64,000 nt of DNA from Apus apus (taxonomy: Eukaryota > Chordata > Aves > Apodiformes > Apodidae): NCBI RefSeq assembly GCF_020740795.1, contig NC_067285.1, forward strand, positions 95,811,152-95,875,151, in the 5' to 3' direction. This document shows positions 62,091 through 64,000 of the stretch, piece by piece. Every line of letters starts with the position of its first letter. The first letter of the stretch is position 1. The notes beneath the pieces were generated by a model. That model had not been told where the DNA came from, ran no database searches, and saw nothing but the letters and a program-made list of their open reading frames with translations. Both the position numbers and the translations under genes were made by a program.

Positions 62091-63260
62091 AACTATCTTG
62101 CTCTTCCACTTAAAATATGACACAGACCAATGAAATCACACTTCACTCAGATGTGTATGTAGGTCAGCAACTTGCTCACTCTCTGACCATAGTGTTACTA
62201 TCCATTTTTCTATATGTATTATTCACTTCTGTTAAACAGCTCCAACTTTTTATTCAGTCAATCCCTGGATCTTTTCTCATCGGTTACATCCGCATCATAG
62301 TAATGCATGCCCTAAAGATGGCAAAATTTTTGTCTAAGTATTTTATAAAAAGACCCATTTCTAGCATTATTTACTTGTTTTTTCCCCCTGCAATGCTTGT
62401 TAGGCTGTGTTTGGTACCTACCAAAGGAGAAAAAAAATGCACAAGAAATGTTTATGAACTGTAAAGCTCCTGCTTTGCTTGCCTAATGGAAAATCATCCC
62501 TGCTAAGAGTTGTCTGCATCACTGCAAACAATTATGACACAAAGAACTTCCCTTGGCTTCCACTTCCAGTTGTGCCCAAAAAGAACTAGTTTTGAGATAA
62601 TGAGATGTCAGTTGTCCAGTGTGCTGTGAGAACAAAATATCTTCATTAGCATGAGTGGGTAGCAAACATCAAGTAGGAATCATCCCCTATTTCCAGCTAT
62701 TTTGGTGGTTATTAAAAATCTAATAAATATCTCCTGATAGAAAGAAGTCATGCAACTTTGATTTAAAACTGGCCAAATCACTGCATAGCTCCTGTGAAAG
62801 TTCTACAAATACCACTGCTACAAAACAAGCATGAAGAACAGTCACATATACAGAACCTAAATTCATAGGAAAGGGGCTGCTTATGCTCCTGGTTTCATGT
62901 CAGAAGCAATTTTAAAAAAAATTATTAAATGGACAGTGGCTTGTGGTCTTGTCCTGTGAATATTTAGAAATTGGTAAGAACCCTCATTCAGGACAAAGTG
63001 AAGAATTAAGCAGAGGTGAAACCACAGGAACAACTGCAATAAATAGATGACAATACCCAAGAGAGAACTGGCCAACCAGCTGGGAGTGCTACTTTGCCTC
63101 TTACAAACATGTCACGGGCTTTCCAACACCTGAGATATTTGGGATTTCTTAGCCAAACTGAGGATAGATGTGGCATAACGAGAGCTGATTTCTTGCTCTA
63201 AAACTGGCTCAAAACTCAGTCGACATGCCTCCAGGGAATGTTTCACCATGTTCCTTCATG

Positions 63261-63795
63261 AATCAGAGAATCATAGAATGGTTTATGTTGGAAGGGACCT
63301 TGAAGATCACCTAGTTTCAACCCCCCTGCATGGGCAGGGACACCTTCCACTAGACCAGGTTGCTCAAAGCCCCATCCAACCTGGCCTTGAACACTTCCAG
63401 GGAGGGGGCATCCACAACCTCACTGGGCAACCTGTTCCAGTGGCTCAACACCCTCAGAGTAAAGAATTTCTTCCTAATGTCTAACCTAAATCTACCTTCT
63501 TCCAGTTTGAAACCATTACCCTTTGTCCTATCACTATGCATCCTTTTAAAAAGCCCCTCTAGCCCCTTCAGGCACTGGAAGGCTGCTATAAGGTCTCCCT
63601 AGAGCCTTCTCTTCTCCAGGCTGAACAGCCCCAACTCCCCCAGACTGTATTCCTAGGAGAGATGCTCCAGCCCTTGGATCATCATTGTAGCCCTCCTCTG
63701 GACTTGCTCCAAGAGCTCTACATCCCTTCCTGTGTTGAGGGCTCCAGAACTGGACACAGTAACAGAATGCAGGGGGACAGCCTGCCATCTCACCA
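63261..63795 (-). mobile_element. CR1 LINE 3' fragment
   Basis: The plus strand starts with AATCAGAGAATCATAGAATG (CR1 tail) and runs through the reverse complement of the ORF2 end. On the minus strand this reads KGNGFKLEEGRFRLDIRKK and HWNRLPSEVVDAPSLEVF. CR1 similarity fades after the CTGGACACAGTA segment at about 63760-63795. Confidence 0.88.
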
Positions 63796-64000
63796 TAGGT
63801 TGTAGGGAAACTTCTGCTTGGGCACCTTCTTCCTCACCAACTTCGGGATCTCCGCCCCAGCACTGCTCTCAGTTTCCAGCACAGCTCTTTCTCCCCTGCT
63901 AGCTCTGCTCAGGTCTCATGTAAGTCTTTTGTATGTTAATCACTGAAGTGCATCTATTGTCTCTCTAATGGATCCCTGGCTGGTTTTGGAGCTTGGGGAG
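63796..64000. other. Right-edge sequence, unassigned
   Basis: About 200 bp of pyrimidine-rich sequence following the CR1 copy. No feature was recognised before the window ends. Confidence 0.5.

Larger units (their letters stand above)
58380..63255. other. Intergenic stretch downstream of CCKAR
   Basis: About 4.9 kb without a recognised gene. It contains a T-run near 58967-58981, the G19 run at 60301-60319, pyrimidine-rich sequence at about 60440-60620 and a G/T-rich tract at 62021-62090. In mammals the next gene on this side is RBPJ, which is not visible here. Confidence 0.6.

Noticed and set aside
62117..62464. 115-codon plus-strand frame with hydrophobic stretches
   Set aside because: Hydrophobicity follows from T-rich sequence. 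There is no family match and no supporting signals.

Overview
This window is vertebrate nuclear DNA, almost certainly from a bird. It has AT-rich, intron-containing genes with GT-AG splice sites, one CpG island, and many 5'-truncated CR1 LINEs ending in the ATTCTATG-type tail that is characteristic of avian CR1. I cannot name the species. There are no bacterial-type operons, CRISPR arrays, tRNA or rRNA genes that I could see.

Left half (about 4.5-29.3 kb, minus strand): the 5' part of TBC1D19, a TBC-domain (Rab-GAP family) gene. I could place exons 1-11 base by base. All are bounded by GT/AG, all reading phases agree, and together they encode 272 residues of a protein that is about 526 residues in human. 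The first exon sits in a CpG island at about 28.9-29.65 kb. A perfect RFX X-box lies 74 nt upstream of the chosen start codon. The rest of the TBC domain lies beyond the left edge.

Right part (50.36-57.66 kb, plus strand): CCKAR, the cholecystokinin A (type 1) receptor, a class A GPCR. It is complete in five coding exons (429 residues), followed by polyadenylation signals at about 58.27 and 58.34 kb. TBC1D19 and CCKAR are divergent (head to head), about 21 kb apart between start codons. This is the arrangement known in mammals, where RBPJ lies beyond CCKAR. The two genes are neighbours but have no known joint pathway.

Between and around the genes: CR1 copies occur at 1-2350 (one copy nested in another), 2751-3890, 9141-9402, 14872-15600, 53312-54362 and 63261-63795. 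An old, heavily decayed CR1-class LINE appears to lie in pieces from 44.9 to 48.1 kb, interrupted by a GC-richer block that I could not identify and by a pentanucleotide array. Simple repeats include a striking (TTC)13(TTA)19(TCA)13 tract, an A29 run, a G19 run and a GT/AC palindrome just upstream of CCKAR. Long intergenic stretches otherwise show nothing I can support.

I found no evidence for an undescribed gene system. The items most worth a second look are the X-box in the TBC1D19 promoter, the CCKAR 5' region (Z-DNA-like palindrome and small uORF), the nested and old CR1 structures, and the unidentified open-frame block near 45.7-46.1 kb.
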